Source of the DNA: Cryptomeria japonica | Taxonomy: Eukaryota; Streptophyta; Pinopsida; Cupressales; Cupressaceae | Direction: 5' to 3' | Assembly: GCF_030272615.1 (NCBI RefSeq) | Contig: NC_081406.1 | Span: 167,011,521-167,075,520, forward strand | Length of the DNA: 64,000 bases | In this document: piece by piece, positions 1-11,887 of the stretch | Position numbering within the stretch: position 1 is the stretch's first letter | How the letters are laid out: each line of letters starts with the position of its first letter | Notes under the pieces: generated by a model | What the model saw: the letters and a program-made list of their open reading frames with translations, nothing else | Told to the model about the DNA's origin: nothing | The model's database searches: none | Program-made: the position numbers and the translations under genes

Positions 1-851
1 AAAATAATATATACATGTAATGAATTTTTTTTTTTTTTAAATAATATTAAAAACTTCTAACCAAACAAAATAAATAATGGTAAGAGGAATCAACTTGGTA
101 CATCATTCGAAAAAGATCTTTTTAATTTTTAACTTAATTGATATATAAAATAAATTGTTAGTCATTCATGAGTAAATTGAGAAATTTTATAACTTATTTT
201 ACTTCACTATATTTAAATAGACAAGGACTTTATATTCATTATATTTTATATCCATTAAATTTAAATACTAATATACTTATATTAAAATTATATATGTAAA
301 ATATGTGGAGACATATCATACTATAGATGTGGAATATAATATATCTGTAAAATAAATGTTCTTCTAAAAACAAGTGGATTTTTGTTTACGGACATTTTGA
401 TGTCATTGTAGATGCCTCTTGACATAAACAAAAATCTTTAAAATCAAATAGCTATTAAACATTTAAGAAAAACTATTTTATGACCTCTATAAAATCTTAT
501 AATTATCATATCTTATTTCAAAAATTAAACGCGCACGACGAATTGACAAGAAGAATATATGTGAGAAGAAATGGTACAGATAAACTTACAACATTTTAAG
601 TTGGGTCAAATTTACAAATGATTGTGGTAGTAGTCCATATAACTCATTTGAAAATAAATCCCTATACAGCACAAACAAAAATTTCATGGCTATTAAAATA
701 CTATTCATAAATAAGAAAAATAAATTTATTAATCAATTATTACTAACAAAATTTTTTGAGATTGTTGTCCTTATTTTAAAAATGTCTCCATAATCTTATT
801 CAACTTTTAAGTCTTGATCTTTATGTACATGTAATCAAGTTTTTATCTTAC
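1..851. other. AT-rich non-genic DNA
   Basis: Very AT-rich, with no open frame, no repeat unit and no recognised exon on either strand. It lies downstream of two minus-strand LRR exon remnants, so it may be intron or decayed gene sequence. Confidence 0.5.
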
Positions 852-919
852 ATTTTCTTTAAATTTGTGAGGTTTCCAAGTTCTTTTGGAATATAACCTG
901 ATGATTCATGCCAAGTGAC
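852..919 (-). pseudogene. LRR exon remnant of a receptor-like kinase (4 nt short)
   Basis: On the minus strand this 68-nt block sits between an acceptor (TGCAG) and a donor (GTAAGA). Its second half reads GYIPKELGNLTNLKKM, the conserved half of a plant leucine-rich repeat. The first half (SLGMNH) is in another frame. Sister exons in this window are 72 nt with a fixed phase, so a net loss of 4 nt has broken this one. It lies 151 nt downstream of an intact 72-nt LRR exon (1071-1142) in the same orientation, so both probably come from one gene of the LRR-VIII type. A sequencing error could also explain the indel. Confidence 0.65.
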
Positions 920-1070
920 CTGCAATAAAATAGATCAATAATTTCAAAGTGTAAAAGAGTTAACTAATTTTTCAAATAATCTTTTCTTCCTCATATTATT
1001 ATTTATTATTATTTATAAGGTAAAAAATGACTACCAAATATGTCATATATAATTTTATAATATAACTTAC

Positions 1071-1142
1071 AAATTTTTTAAATATGTCAATGATCCCAAT
1101 TCTAATGGTATTTGTCCATTAAGATGGTTACAACTGAAATCA
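1071..1142 (-). CDS. single LRR exon of a receptor-like kinase
   Basis: A 72-nt minus-strand exon between CTGCAG and GTAAGT. In phase it reads DFSCNHLNGQIPLELGSL followed by TYLKNL, one complete 24-residue plant LRR (xLxxNxLxGxIPxxLGxLxxL). Each LRR being its own 72-nt exon, split after the second base of a Leu codon, is the same architecture as the genes at 20536-21237 and 49253-52194, and is known for LRR-VIII receptor kinases. The neighbouring downstream exon is damaged, so this is probably part of a pseudogene. No signal-peptide exon was found upstream between 1142 and 5000. Confidence 0.7.
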
Positions 1143-3491
1143 CTGCAGAAGCAATAAGCAATAAGCAATAAGCACTAATGTAAATATAAATATAAATACA
1201 AAAAATCAAATTCATTGTAATTCAAAACATAAAATAAATAACGGATCAAATTCATTTGTAAGATGTCTAGATAACTTATATGTGTATTTAATTAATGAAG
1301 GTCTATTGATATTACTTTAAACCAAAGACTAAACAAAAGATTTATTAATAAAAAATATTTGAATTGGAATTGAAATGGAAAGAGTTGCGCATATAACATA
1401 AAAATATACAAACTAATTACAATTTATAATATTAAGATATAGATATGAAATTGAATTTAGGCATTGAAATATTTTAGATATAATTTATTTTATTTTTAAA
1501 TATTAAAAAAAATATAATTAAGGTTGAAGAGGGAATGCCATTGAGCAAGACCCAATAGTCATCCACCCTATTTTTGTACACCTTAAGCTCTTAAAGAGTA
1601 CATTGATTTTTGATGATTTTTTGGGGTTTTCTTTGCATGTGACTTAATAGCTTAAAACTATTATTTTAGATTTTTAGAAGTTACAATAAATATAAGATGA
1701 GTCATTACACGTACAAAGGTCTAAGAGTGGTCGTTTGTAGGTGTTAGTTGATACCCATGCATCAATGCCGCATTAACCATGTGTTAATACCACCAATAAA
1801 GTAACACTATTCCTCCAATTAATATTGTTATTATATATTTAAAGACAAAAATTAAAAATATTGCCAACTAATTAAATTCAAATTGAAGCATTAAAGATTT
1901 AAGATGTCTTGTTTTTTAGTTATGAAAACCACGTTAGAGATTTTTGTTGGTATGGACCAAATCTCATTAGTATCCACTTTATAACATTTAAAGTCTAAAG
2001 ATATAATACCTTTTATACCCTTGCAGGACCTAGCCTTTCAACCTAATCATTTTTCAACATCCTTCCTTCATAATCATCCCACTCTCCATCATTCCAAAAT
2101 CTTGTTGAATCTCTCCACTTGATTTAAGGCATTACACTGGACATTCTAGTTTCACCTTCTAATTTATAGTCACATATTTATATACATATGTAGTTATGAA
2201 GGAAGTGACATACTTATGTTAATATACATATATTAGGTGTTCACACACACATATATGATTTGTGTAAACAATTATGAATAGATGCATATTGTAACTCTAA
2301 CATATTATAGACAATTTTTTGTTGCAATAATCACTCATATTTCCTATAATGTACCTCTATTGTAGTTTATTCATAATAATATACAACAAAATTTCATATG
2401 AAAGATCTCAAGCTCCTATGTATTATGTTTTTAAAGAAAAATGTATAGTTCAAAATTTATCTATTTTTGTTGTATCATACTTAGAACATTGAACATGGAA
2501 GTGTACTATGAGTTTGTGTTTGTTAATGTATACTACCACTATGGGAGTATTTTTCTCTAATGGACCTTCTTGGATTATTTACAATGTAACTATGCAATCA
2601 TGTATATGTTTTTATTATTATGTAAATGTGTTTTAATAGTTGTATGCATATTTTTAGTTCTACATGCTATGGAGAATTTATTTGGATCCTTAAACTTAAA
2701 TTATTAGGATATTTTCACATTTGTTTGCTACTACCTAGATTATATAATTTCTATTTGCAAACATGTGAGAATGGTGAGAGGTTTGTAGAGTATCTCATAT
2801 TGTGAGAAATTAATGCAGTTAAATTCTTGCTGCTTATTGTTCTTTCCATTCTTAAAGTATTTTATACAAAACTCGTCATTATTCTATATAAAATGACAAA
2901 AAAATGATATATCCAATTATAAGTTACCTATTTAGTTTATTTAAAAATTCCATTTATTCAACTAGTTTGTTAATGAGTTAAACATTGTATTTCTAATCAA
3001 AGTCCAAATGGATAGTAAAAAATAACAAACCACGTTGATTTTAATTTAAATTACTAGACTCCTCCATGTTTAACTATACTATCAAAATGGTTAATTGCAC
3101 TATGGATATCCATTTCAACAACAAACTATTTATTGGTATAGTTGATATTCGTTGGATATGTTTTTAAAAGATTAGCCCCAATACCTCTAATTATAAGGAT
3201 AGAAAAATAAATAGCTTCTTGTGATATAACAATATTCATATTAGCAATAAACCATTTTGTAACATGGTTTATCAATAGCAATAAATTGTTTATTGTTGAT
3301 ATAAATATATATAACGATAAAAGAATAGTGTAGCTTTATGGACTTCTATTAGGATCGTTTAAATTACTTATATGAAACTATATATAGAGCGAGAGAAATT
3401 GGAGGAGCCGTGAATTCAAATTTTGATTTAATTTACATGCAATATCTTTTCTTCGAGCCATAAGTTTTAATTGAAATAAATCTTGCTTTGA
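1143..3491. other. AT-rich DNA without recognised genes
   Basis: Both strands were read for further LRR exons and transposon domains and none was found. Poly-A/T runs dominate. Confidence 0.45.
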
Positions 3492-3555
3492 GGAGACACT
3501 TATTTTCAATTATATAGACCAATGGAGACACTTATTTTCAATTATATAGACCAAT
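3492..3555. repeat. perfect 32-bp tandem duplication
   Basis: The 32-bp unit starting GGAGACACTTATTTTCAA occurs twice back to back (3492-3523 and 3524-3555) with no mismatch, so the duplication is recent. Confidence 0.95.
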
Positions 3556-3794
3556 AATAACAAACTATAATCAAATGATAAATTGGTCCTTATGGTCCAA
3601 GGGCTCATGTGAACAAGCATGGCCTACATCAAGAGCTCATGATTTTAAAGATACAAGTTTATTAACTTGTGCTTTTTCCTCTTTGAAGTCTATTGGTACA
3701 AGTTCAATGATAGAGGAGTCTTAAATATTACGTGGAATAAGGTCGAGCCTAAAAAATAGATTTGGAGCAGCTGAGACTATGAGCAGTGATAAAA

Positions 3795-4512
3795 CTAGTA
3801 AAAAAAATTATTTTCCCTTCAATATATATTTTTAATAGAAATCTAAACTAAATGTTTGACAAGTGGCACATAACATCCCTAAGCTACTGGGGCAATTTTT
3901 AGCCCCACCCAATTTTCACCCCCTAAAATATGCAAGCCGAGCTTCTATTTTTTAGAAAAAGATTCCAAATAATCCTCTAGCAAAAACAATTTTGTTTCAT
4001 GGGACCTCCTCGTTTTCCTTCGTGGGACCTCCTCTTCCTAAAAAATAGAAGCTCAAACTTCTCCATGGGACTGCACCCTAAACATAGCATATCATCCAAA
4101 TATTTAGGTAAGTTAAAGGTATTAGGCCAGGGTTCCATGGAGGGGGCTTTTTAAAAAATAGAGTTGGAGCTGCTAAGATTTTTTTAGGAAAATTTTAATA
4201 CTGCTGGTCCCATGAATTTTGTAGTGTGTTTCAGCTTAAAAATTTAAGCTCCACAATTTAAGGAAGTTGGTGGTCTCATGAATAAAATATATTTGTCTTC
4301 TATACTATATGCGTAATAGAAACAAGTAAAAATAATTCATTTCCCTCCAAAATTATTTTTTAATAGAAATTAAATTTAGATGTTTGACAAGTGGCAGATA
4401 ACATCCCTAAGGTGGTGGAGCAATTTGTAGTCCCACCCCTTTTTCACCCACCCAAATTTGCATGCCTAAAAAATAGGGGCTCCTATTTTTTTTGAAAGAG
4501 ATTCCAAATAAT
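3795..4512. repeat. diverged direct repeat, ~185-bp arms
   Basis: Arms at about 3795-3973 and 4324-4512 share the blocks GTTTGACAAGTGGCA, AACATCCCTAAG and GATTCCAAATAAT in the same order, with many substitutions between. The spacer is about 350 bp. The motif AAACATAGCATATCATCC also occurs twice, near 4080 and 5051. This looks like an old segmental duplication or degraded LTR pair. No coding sequence was seen. Confidence 0.65.
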
Positions 4513-4550
4513 AATAATAAAAAAATTTCATGAGTAGAGGTGCCTAAGTA

Positions 4551-5011
4551 GGGGAAAGGATCCAGTAGTTGAGTGCATTCCAATTTTGTGATAGAAGTTG
4601 TTGATTTAATACCCACATACTTGCTGATTTAATGTCCAATTTTTGTACAATATTGCACCAATAGTTGTGACTTTAAAGTTGTTATTTCTATGATGAGTAC
4701 CAATAATTGAATGAAATATACCTTTTGTTGTATAAAGCAACCAATCATGTGATGACACATCAGCTGCACAATGTGTATTGGGGCCCCTTTTGCAGGCCTA
4801 TTGATCTCACTTTTTTTTTGGGTTGTTTTGGACACCTTGGATAAAAGCATGCTGATGTAGCATCATATTTGATGATGTGACCCTGAAACCTTAGTTATAA
4901 GCAGGGGACTTGTCAAGTAAGCTGCTATAAAACATTGAGAGTGATTTGAAATTTCTATGTAAAATTTTGAGAAACGCAAAATTAGGTGCAAAACTACTGG
5001 ATGCTCTCCCC
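4551..5011. mobile_element. TA-flanked MITE-like element, copy A
   Basis: The left end reads GGGGAAAGGATCCAGTAG after a TA. The right end, read on the other strand, is GGGGAGAGCATCCAGTAG. These are near-matching terminal inverted repeats 461 bp apart, with no coding capacity. The ends match those of the elements at 22501-22970 and 48097-48580, while the interior of this copy is strongly diverged. On the right the nearest TA is two bases out. The TA flank suggests a Tc1/mariner-type (Stowaway-like) element, but this is inference. Confidence 0.65.
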
Positions 5012-5087
5012 AATATTAAATTGTGTTTTACCCTCATTGAAATCTGTTGGAAACATAGCATATCATCCCAAAAAAATTTAGGTAAAT

Positions 5088-6336
5088 TGATGCAGGAGGA
5101 GGATCAGGCGAATTGATAAAATCATTGTCTATGATTTGGACGACAAATGGAGGATTATAAATGAATAAGACAAAAGGTAGAACTGAATGAAATGAGGAAG
5201 ACAAAGAAACTTATCTATGAATAGAGAATATAGAAGATAAATAGTTTGGGTGTAACAGAAATTTAGAGGAGGAACCGCTCAACAGAGAAACCAATGAGAT
5301 CCTAGCATGGGAAATAGATGATATAGCTTCAGCAGAGGAGGTAGAAAACTACGCAGGAGACAAAGAGGAAGCCACAAAAACATTAATTACAGTGCCATTA
5401 CAGATAAGTTTAAAGGGTGCATGGAATGGAGTGAATGCATGGTAGCAGCAATAGATTGTGGAGTGTAGCAATTAAACAGTGATAGGAAGGGAATGCTAAG
5501 GAAGAGGCACATATGTATGTTGTGTGAGTGTGTTGAAAGGGAGAGAGAGTTGTGTGGACGTGAGGGAAGAGAAAGTAAAAAAGGAAGCCATGTAGAGATT
5601 AGAAGAATTCACTAAGGGTGAAATTTGCGTGGTGAAGAAAGGGAGATCAGCCCAAGGGAAGAGTCTAAAATTAAGGCACATAGATCAAGTGAAGAGTCTC
5701 TTAATAAATTATAGATTAAAGAAGATTAAAGAAAATACTAGGAAGAACATCGTGACACAAAACAGAGGTGCACTGAAACCAATGTTCAGATTGCAGACAG
5801 TGAACAAGGATAGGATAAGCGCGATGTATGGCATATGAGGAAGGCCTCGCATGTGTTGAATGAAAGAAAGGAATACGTATGCATAGCTAGATGAGTGCGT
5901 GGTGATGAGAAGAGACAGGAGAGTTTCTCTGTTTTAAATTGTGCGTGGAAAATAAAAATTGTGAGGTTGCAAATTAAGCTAATAGGAGAACTATTAAACA
6001 GAGCAGAGGATCAAGGCATGTGGGGAAAAGAACAGGCTGCAAATAGAGTGAAGATGCGCGGGATAGCAGAGATATTTGATATCATGGATTTAAGCAAATA
6101 AAAACAGAGCATAGGGGTGATAGTAATTGGCAAAGTTTTGAGTTCATATTTTTTATAGTGTCCTCGAACATGGACAAATGAAGTTTCCTAATGTTGTTAA
6201 AAATATAAAGATAGTATAGAATATCTGTGAATCAAATTTGAATTGAAGTAGTTGATTTCTTCTTATTGAGGAATTATTTCTGCATAGCTCCAAAATGAGA
6301 CAACTTGGAAAAATTCTCTTGATTTTTCTTGCATCA
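5088..6336 (+). repeat. 5' LTR of outer element
   Basis: A 1249-bp LTR starting TGATGCAGGAGG and ending CTTGCATCA. It aligns along its length with 13351-14632, for example in the block GAGATCCTAGCATGGG near 5299 and 13569. A TATA-like stretch AATATAAAG lies near 6203. Small open frames inside it show no recognisable domain. Confidence 0.9.
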
Positions 6337-6353
6337 TTGGGTATCAGAGTCAG
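6337..6353 (+). promoter_or_regulatory. probable primer-binding site of outer element
   Basis: Directly after the LTR, TTGGGTATCAGAGTCAG resembles the initiator tRNA-Met primer site TGGTATCAGAGC, with one extra G and one extra T. Its position fits reverse transcription priming. Confidence 0.6.
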
Positions 6354-6363
6354 TTGGTCTTGA

Positions 6364-6504
6364 GAGTATTGGGAAGAAGTGGAAAACATAAGGCTCAAAA
6401 AAGAATCAAAAAAGGTAAAAGAAGAATTGAAGAAAATTGAGGCAAGATTGGATGCTCTTGAGGGTAGGCAAAACAAAGGAGTTGAAATTGATGAAAAGGT
6501 GTAG
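6364..6504 (+). pseudogene. short coiled-coil frame in outer element
   Basis: A 46-codon frame between stops encodes a charged helical peptide beginning EYWEEVENIRLKKES and containing KKIEARLDALEG. Glu, Lys and Leu spacing suggests a coiled coil. There is no ATG at its start, and a TGA lies directly before it. It sits where gag would be and could be a gag N-terminal remnant, but no gag domain can be named. The same internal region resumes after the copia insertion at 12187. Confidence 0.4.
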
Positions 6505-6840
6505 GCGAAGGAATCATGTGCAGGTGGTTGGACAGTTACACAGTAGATGAGAAGTGTAAAGTTAAATGACACACGGAGAGGATAGAGTGCTTTCACGAGA
6601 AAGGAGATGAAGATTGGGTCGAGTTTGAAGAAGCGAATCTCTTTCATGAGGTAGACAAAATGAAAAAGAGGAGTGTTCTCTTGAAAAAGGAAAGCGAAAA
6701 GAAAAGCCGAGAGAAGGTATGTTTCAGCCCTTCAGTAGAGGTTGGGTAGAGGGATAAGCATGTGGGACCAGCCCACACAAGTGGGGAAGATAATGAAGCA
6801 CATGTTGCAGTGATAAGATGTAAACGAAATGGGTTATGCG

Positions 6841-7139
6841 TGTTGGAAGTGAAGTCCAACGGACTACTTTCTTTTGCCGCCAAAACTCTTGGCTATTCGA
6901 CTTCTCCTTGCAAGCTCTTTAAGAGCTGATTGTAATTCATTTGTAGAGGTTAATTTTCTAGAGCTGATTGCAGCTGTGTATATGTAAACCAGATTGGTGA
7001 TTAATAGATTGATTCCCCGGCTTCAAGTGTGGATGTAGGCAATTGCCGAACCACGATAAATCTGTGTGTTCTCATCGTCTGTGTTGTGTGTTTTTAATTC
7101 TGTTTATCTGTTGTTTTAATTCGTTTCTTCATCCTAACA
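6841..7139 (+). repeat. 5' LTR of copia element
   Basis: Starts TGTTGGAAGTGAAGTCCAAC and ends ATCCTAACA. It is the same length as the 3' LTR at 11888-12186. The first 20 bases contain a short inverted repeat (TTGGA, TCCAA). No clear TATA box was seen. Confidence 0.95.
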
Positions 7140-7141
7140 AT

Positions 7142-7153
7142 TGGTATCAGAGC
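7142..7153 (+). promoter_or_regulatory. primer-binding site (initiator tRNA-Met type)
   Basis: TGGTATCAGAGC begins three bases after the LTR end. This is the usual copia primer site, complementary to the 3' end of initiator tRNA-Met. Confidence 0.9.
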
Positions 7154-7199
7154 GAGGTTAGATCGCTGTTTAGATTTTGGTGGTTGAAATTCTAGAATC

Positions 7200-8342
7200 A
7201 TGAAAGAATCGAAGATAGAGAAGTTCTCCAGTCAGAGCTTCGGGTTATAGAAGGTGCAGATGGAGTCTTTGCTGATAAAGCAAGACCTTTCACTTGCGCT
7301 TGAAGGGAAAGCAAAGAAACCAGCTGAAATGGCTGATGAAGAATGGGAAAAATTGGACAAGAAGGCGAGAGCAACAATCTTTCTCTCACTGTCCAATAAT
7401 GTTCTCTTCAATGTCACGGGTGATGCAACAACAAAAGATGTATGGGATAGACTCACAGCCATGTATGAAATGGCATCGACTGCAAATAAAGTTTTTATTA
7501 TGAAGCGCTTGTACAAATTGAAAATGAAGGAAGGTTCTGCTATGGCAAACCACGTCAATGAATTCAATACATTGATTAGTCAAGCAACTTCGGTGGGGAT
7601 GACACAAGATGATGAAAGCAAGGTTGTTCTGTTATTATATTCTTTGCCAAGCAGCTGGGATGGCATTGTAACAACAGTTAGCACATCTATATTTGGTAAA
7701 AATAAGTTGGTTTTTAATGATGTAGCAGCTACTCTTCTCAGTGAGGATTTGAGAAGAAAGAGTGATGAACCTTCATTCGGTGAAGCCTTAACGGTGGTCA
7801 GCACTGAAAATAGAGGTAGAAGTCATAATAGAGGCAGAAATAATTACCATAGATGTTCGAAATTAGCAAAGAGATTGAAGTCTAGAAACAGAAATGGTGA
7901 ATGTTGGTTTTGTGGCAAAGCTGATCATGTGAAGAAGGATTGTAGAAATTTCAAAAGGGCACAAGAGAGGGTGCGGGACAGCGAAGCAAATACAGTTTAT
8001 GATAAAGATGATAGTGTATTAATCCTTTCAACAACCGACACTACTTCAGATTCATGGGTGCTTGATTCCGGTGCCTCCTATCATGCTACCTCATGTCTTG
8101 AAGCGTTCATTAACTACCATGAAGGTCATTTTGGCAATGTTTTCTTAGGAGATAACAAAGCTTGTGAAATTACAGGCAAAGGGGATGTATTGCTGCCATT
8201 AGACGGTGGTAAAACATTGCTGCTCAAAGATGTTCGCTATGTCCCAAAATTGAAGCTGAATTTGATATCCGTTGGATAGCTCTTTGACCAAGGTCTAAAT
8301 GTAAATTTTCTCCCGGATACATGGAAGGTAACTCATGGTACC
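7200..8342 (+). pseudogene. copia gag and protease part
   Basis: The frame opens at ATG 7200 and runs in the same frame through two stops: TAG at 7248, where related gags have Trp, and TAG at 8277, where Gln is expected. It shows the gag capsid region, with the helix motif NHVNEFNTLISQ of the UBN2/copia-gag family. A CCHC zinc knuckle CWFCGKADHVKKDC starts at residue 235 (nt 7902), after an Arg-rich stretch that probably binds RNA. The pepsin-like protease signature WVLDSGASYHAT has its active-site Asp at residue 289 (nt 8064). In life this polyprotein would form the virus-like particle and cut itself into parts. An internal GTG at 7254 is merely the first codon or so after the early stop. 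Confidence 0.93.
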
Positions 8343-9300
8343 ATGCTGATTGCAAATGGTAATAAAGTGGGAAGTCTATACATATTTAAGACTCATGGTG
8401 AAGTGGGAGCTGCAATGGTGATTGAGGACAGCAAAGCGGATCTTTGGCATCAAAGACTTGGCCATATTAGCAAGAAAGGACTCCATGTTATGCATACAAG
8501 AAATCAGCTACTGGGCCTCAAACTTGTGGACTTAGCCTTTTGTGAACATTGCCTTTATGGCAAACACAAGAGAGTCAGTTTTTTGAAAGGTGGGCGTGAC
8601 ACAAAGACAACACCGCTAGAGCTTGTATACTCGGATGTTTTTGGGCCTACCAAGGTAACCTCCATTGGAGGAGCTAACTATTTTGTAACATTTCTTGATG
8701 ATTGTACAAGAAAAGTATGGATTTATTTGCTTTCTAGGAAATTTGAAGTATTTTCAAAATTTAAAATTTTCAAGGTTTTAGTTGAAAATTAGAATGGGCA
8801 TAAGATTAAATGCTTACAAACCGATAACGGTGGGGAATTTTGTTCACATGAATTTGATGATTTTTGTGCTGATAATGGGATTAGAAGAATCAAGGTTGTT
8901 CCTTTCACTCCTCAAGAAAACGGTGCAGCCGAGAGGATGAATAGAACAATTCTTGAAAAGGCACTATGTATGTTGTATAATGCAGGTTTCGGCAAGGAAT
9001 TTTGGGCAGAAGCGTGTAACACAGCAGTGTATTTAATCAACCGAGGTCCATCATTTAAATTGGATTTTGGTATTCCAGAAGAGGAATGGCAAGGGAAGAG
9101 GATTTCATACTCGCATCTTCATTTGTTTGGATGCGAAGCCTTCTCACATATACCCAAGGAAAAGCGAACGAAATTGGATCCAAAGTCGATGAAATGTATT
9201 TTTGTGGGGTATGGAGAAGAACAATTTGGTTTCAGATTGTGGGATCCAATTCACAAAAAGATTGTTCGCAGCAGGGATGTAGTTTTCCATGAAACCTCCT
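8343..9300 (+). pseudogene. copia integrase part
   Basis: This continues the frame of 7200. The pre-integrase zinc-binding module reads DLWHQRLGHISKKGL with a later CEHC, giving the HHCC set. The catalytic triad is intact: Asp in YSDVFGP (8634), Asp in QTDNGGEF (8823) and Glu in PQENGAAERMNR (8931), the DDE arrangement that joins element cDNA to host DNA. A TAG at 8790 interrupts the core between the two aspartates, replacing an expected Gln. The C-terminal part (HLHLFGCEAF, KCIFVGYG) is the usual copia extension. Confidence 0.93.
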
Positions 9301-10200
9301 TTCCCGCACTACAAGATTCAAATAAATTAGAGACAGAATATGTCCCTATGTCTTTGTTTCAGAATTCAACTACCAGCGCTCTGCCTTCGGTCTCTCATTC
9401 AGTGGGAGCTCCTATGACGTCTACCTCTGTTGAATATAATTCTCAAACTGAGAATGAAGAAGTGAGTGTTGAAAATGTTTGGTCTTCATTTAATTCAGAA
9501 TTTGGGGGTCTGCAGAACAGAGCACATCCTCTTCAAACTAACACTCATATGGAAGAACATCCATACAGTGAGCACTTTGGCTCACATCATCACCAAATTA
9601 TTGGACATTCTCCACCGCATCCTACACACCTTGCTCCACACTCCCCACACTCCTCACGGCATGTTGTGCAGCCTTCTAATGCAACACATCCACCGCAGTC
9701 CCCACACCGCGCAGCTTACTCCACTCCTCCGCAGGCCCCTTGCGGTCTTCCCCGTGAGTCTCCCGCAGTCTCCTCACCTCTCCCGCGGGCTCCCTGCAGT
9801 CCACTCCACGGGGTCCCTGCAGGCTCCACCGTGGAGTCACCCTCCAGCGCAGACTGTGGAGGATGCCATCATGGATCCCCACTCCCTGCACTCCCGACAA
9901 CCCCAGGCCGTGGACAATTCTACCGTGACACCTAGCTCCTTGCACACACGCAGAACACAGGCAGTGCAAAATACTGCTGCAGGTTCCTCTTCCCGTGACG
10001 TGCTTGCATTAAACAAGGATAAAAATCCACAGGATTCCGCATACCCTGCAGATAGGAAAACAAACAAGGATATTAGCAGACAAATTAACAGTGGGAGTGA
10101 TGTTAATTTACATAAACAGGGATTACAAAAATTGAATGACTCTACTATTGAAACAGAGAGTCAATTGAGGAAATCAACCAGACAGAGGCGACCTCCTGCA
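9301..10200 (+). pseudogene. copia integrase-RT linker, Pro/His/Ser-rich, frameshifted
   Basis: Between the integrase tail and the reverse transcriptase lies a long low-complexity linker rich in Pro, His and Ser (for example HHHQIIGHSPPHPTHLAPHS near 9590). The DNA here is C-rich compared with the AT-rich surroundings. The frame from the integrase ends at TAG 9933. The downstream RT is in the +1 frame relative to it, so a one- or two-base indel lies in the C-rich tract, probably between about 9780 and 9940. The linker resumes in the new frame with SSRDVLALNKDKNPQD and the basic stretch KSTRQRRPPAKFSNYD typical of copia. Confidence 0.8.
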
Positions 10201-11826
10201 AAGTTCTCCAATTATGATTTACTGTTTTGTGAAGAGGCTGAACCTTCTTTGCTCATCTCTGATCAAACAGAGCCTGCAACATACAAAGAATCTTGTAAAA
10301 TTGCAGACCGTGATAACTGGCACACTGCAATGTGCGAAGAAATGGACGCACTAGTGAGAAATCAAACATAGGATTTGGTGTCACTTTTGCCTGACAGGAA
10401 GGCATTAAGAAATAAATGGGTGTATAAACTAAAAGATGAAGTTGATGGTCACAAAAGATTTCGAGCAAGACTGGTTGTAAAGGGATATGCTTAGCAACAA
10501 GACCTCGACTTCAAAGAAATTTTCTCGCCAGTAGTTAAAATGACTACTATCCGAGTAGTATTGGGCTTAGTTGCAACCTGGGATCTTGAACTTGAACAGC
10601 TGGATGTGAAGACGACATTTCTCCATGGCGATCTTGATGAGGAACTATTTATGCATCAGCCGGAAGGGTTCATTAAAAAGGGGCAGGAACATCTTTATTG
10701 CAGATTGAAATGCAGTTTGTATGGGCTTAAGCAAGCCCCTCGGCAGTGGTATCTTAAATTTGACAAATTTATGATTGATCACAAGTTTACTCGCAGTGAG
10801 TCTGATCCTTGTATCTATTACAAGAAGCTTCCTAATGGCGAATTTGTCATTCTTCTCCTTTATGTGGATGATATGCTAGTGGCCGGCACAAGCATGAGGA
10901 TTGTGAGTGAACTTAAAACTCACTTAGCAAAGGAATTTGCCATGAAAGATTTAGGGGCAGCAAAGAAGATCCTAGGAATGACTATTTTTCGGGATAGGAA
11001 AAAGAAAGAACTCAAACTATCTCAGCAAGACTACATTAAAAAAGTCTTGGACAGATTTGGTATGGCGGATGCTAAGTCTGTTTGCGTACCCTTAGCCTCT
11101 CATTTTCAGTTGTCTTCTCAATTGTGTCCAAAAACACAAGAAGATAAGGAGTTTATGGATAAAATTCCATACAAATCTGCAGTTGGAAGTCTCATGTATG
11201 CTATGGTGTCTACTCGACTGGACATTGCTCATGCCGTGGGATTGGTGAGCAGATTTATGGCTAATCCAAGCAAATCACATTGGGAGGCGGTTAAGTATAT
11301 CTTGCGGTATCTCAAAGGTACTTCTGATTTTTGTTTATGGTTTGGAAAGGACAAGGCAGTTTTGCAAGGGTTTACCGATTATGATTTTGCCTGTGACTTA
11401 GACAAAAGAAAGTATACGTCAGGTTATGCTTTCACATTTGCCGGGGCAGCGATTAGTTGGGCCTCAAAATTGCAACATACAGTTGCTCAATCAACCGCAG
11501 AGGCTGAATACATAGCTCTTTCTGAGGGAGCAAAAGAGATGGTATGGTTGCAACTCTTGTTCAGCGAGTTGGGGTTAAAACAATCAGATTTTGCTTTGTT
11601 TTGTGATAACAGCAGTGCCATTTTTATGACTAAACATCAGAAATCTCAGCCGCGGTCAAAACATGTTGATGTTCGCAGTCATTATGTTCGCCATATGGTC
11701 GAAGAAGGTAAGTTTCATGTAGATAAAATTCATACCGACATGAATCCAGTTGATGTGCTCACTAAAGTAGGTAAGTGGGAGAAGTTCGATTTCTGCCGAG
11801 CTTCTCTCGGCCTTTCCAATAACTGA
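10201..11826 (+). pseudogene. copia reverse transcriptase and RNase H part
   Basis: Two TAG stops, at 10369 (expected Trp in NQTWDLV) and 10492 (expected Gln in KGYAQ), lie near the start of RT. From ATG 10540 the frame is open for 428 codons to 11826. It shows QLDVKTTFLHGDLDEE, SLYGLKQAPRQWY and the catalytic box LLYVDDMLVAG (10861), so the polymerase site is intact. RNase H follows, with FTDYDFACDLDKRKYTSGY, the Glu/Asp-bearing SKLQHTVAQSTAEAEYIAL and FCDNSSAI. The frame ends with GLSNN just before the purine tract. The enzyme copied element RNA into cDNA. The open frame is a remnant and the polyprotein can no longer be made whole. Confidence 0.95.
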
Positions 11827-11875
11827 TAGCAAGACTGAGTGGGGGAATCTACTTGTTGTAGCAGTTCATTGGCCT

Positions 11876-11887
11876 TCAGTGGGAGAT
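11876..11887 (+). promoter_or_regulatory. polypurine tract of copia element
   Basis: CAGTGGGAGAT directly abuts the TGTTGG start of the 3' LTR, the usual plus-strand primer position. A second purine run GTGGGGGAAT lies a little upstream at about 11840. Confidence 0.8.

Noticed and set aside
9676-10067. Long minus-strand open frames over the copia linker
   Set aside because: Antisense shadow of the C-rich plus-strand linker; no domain.
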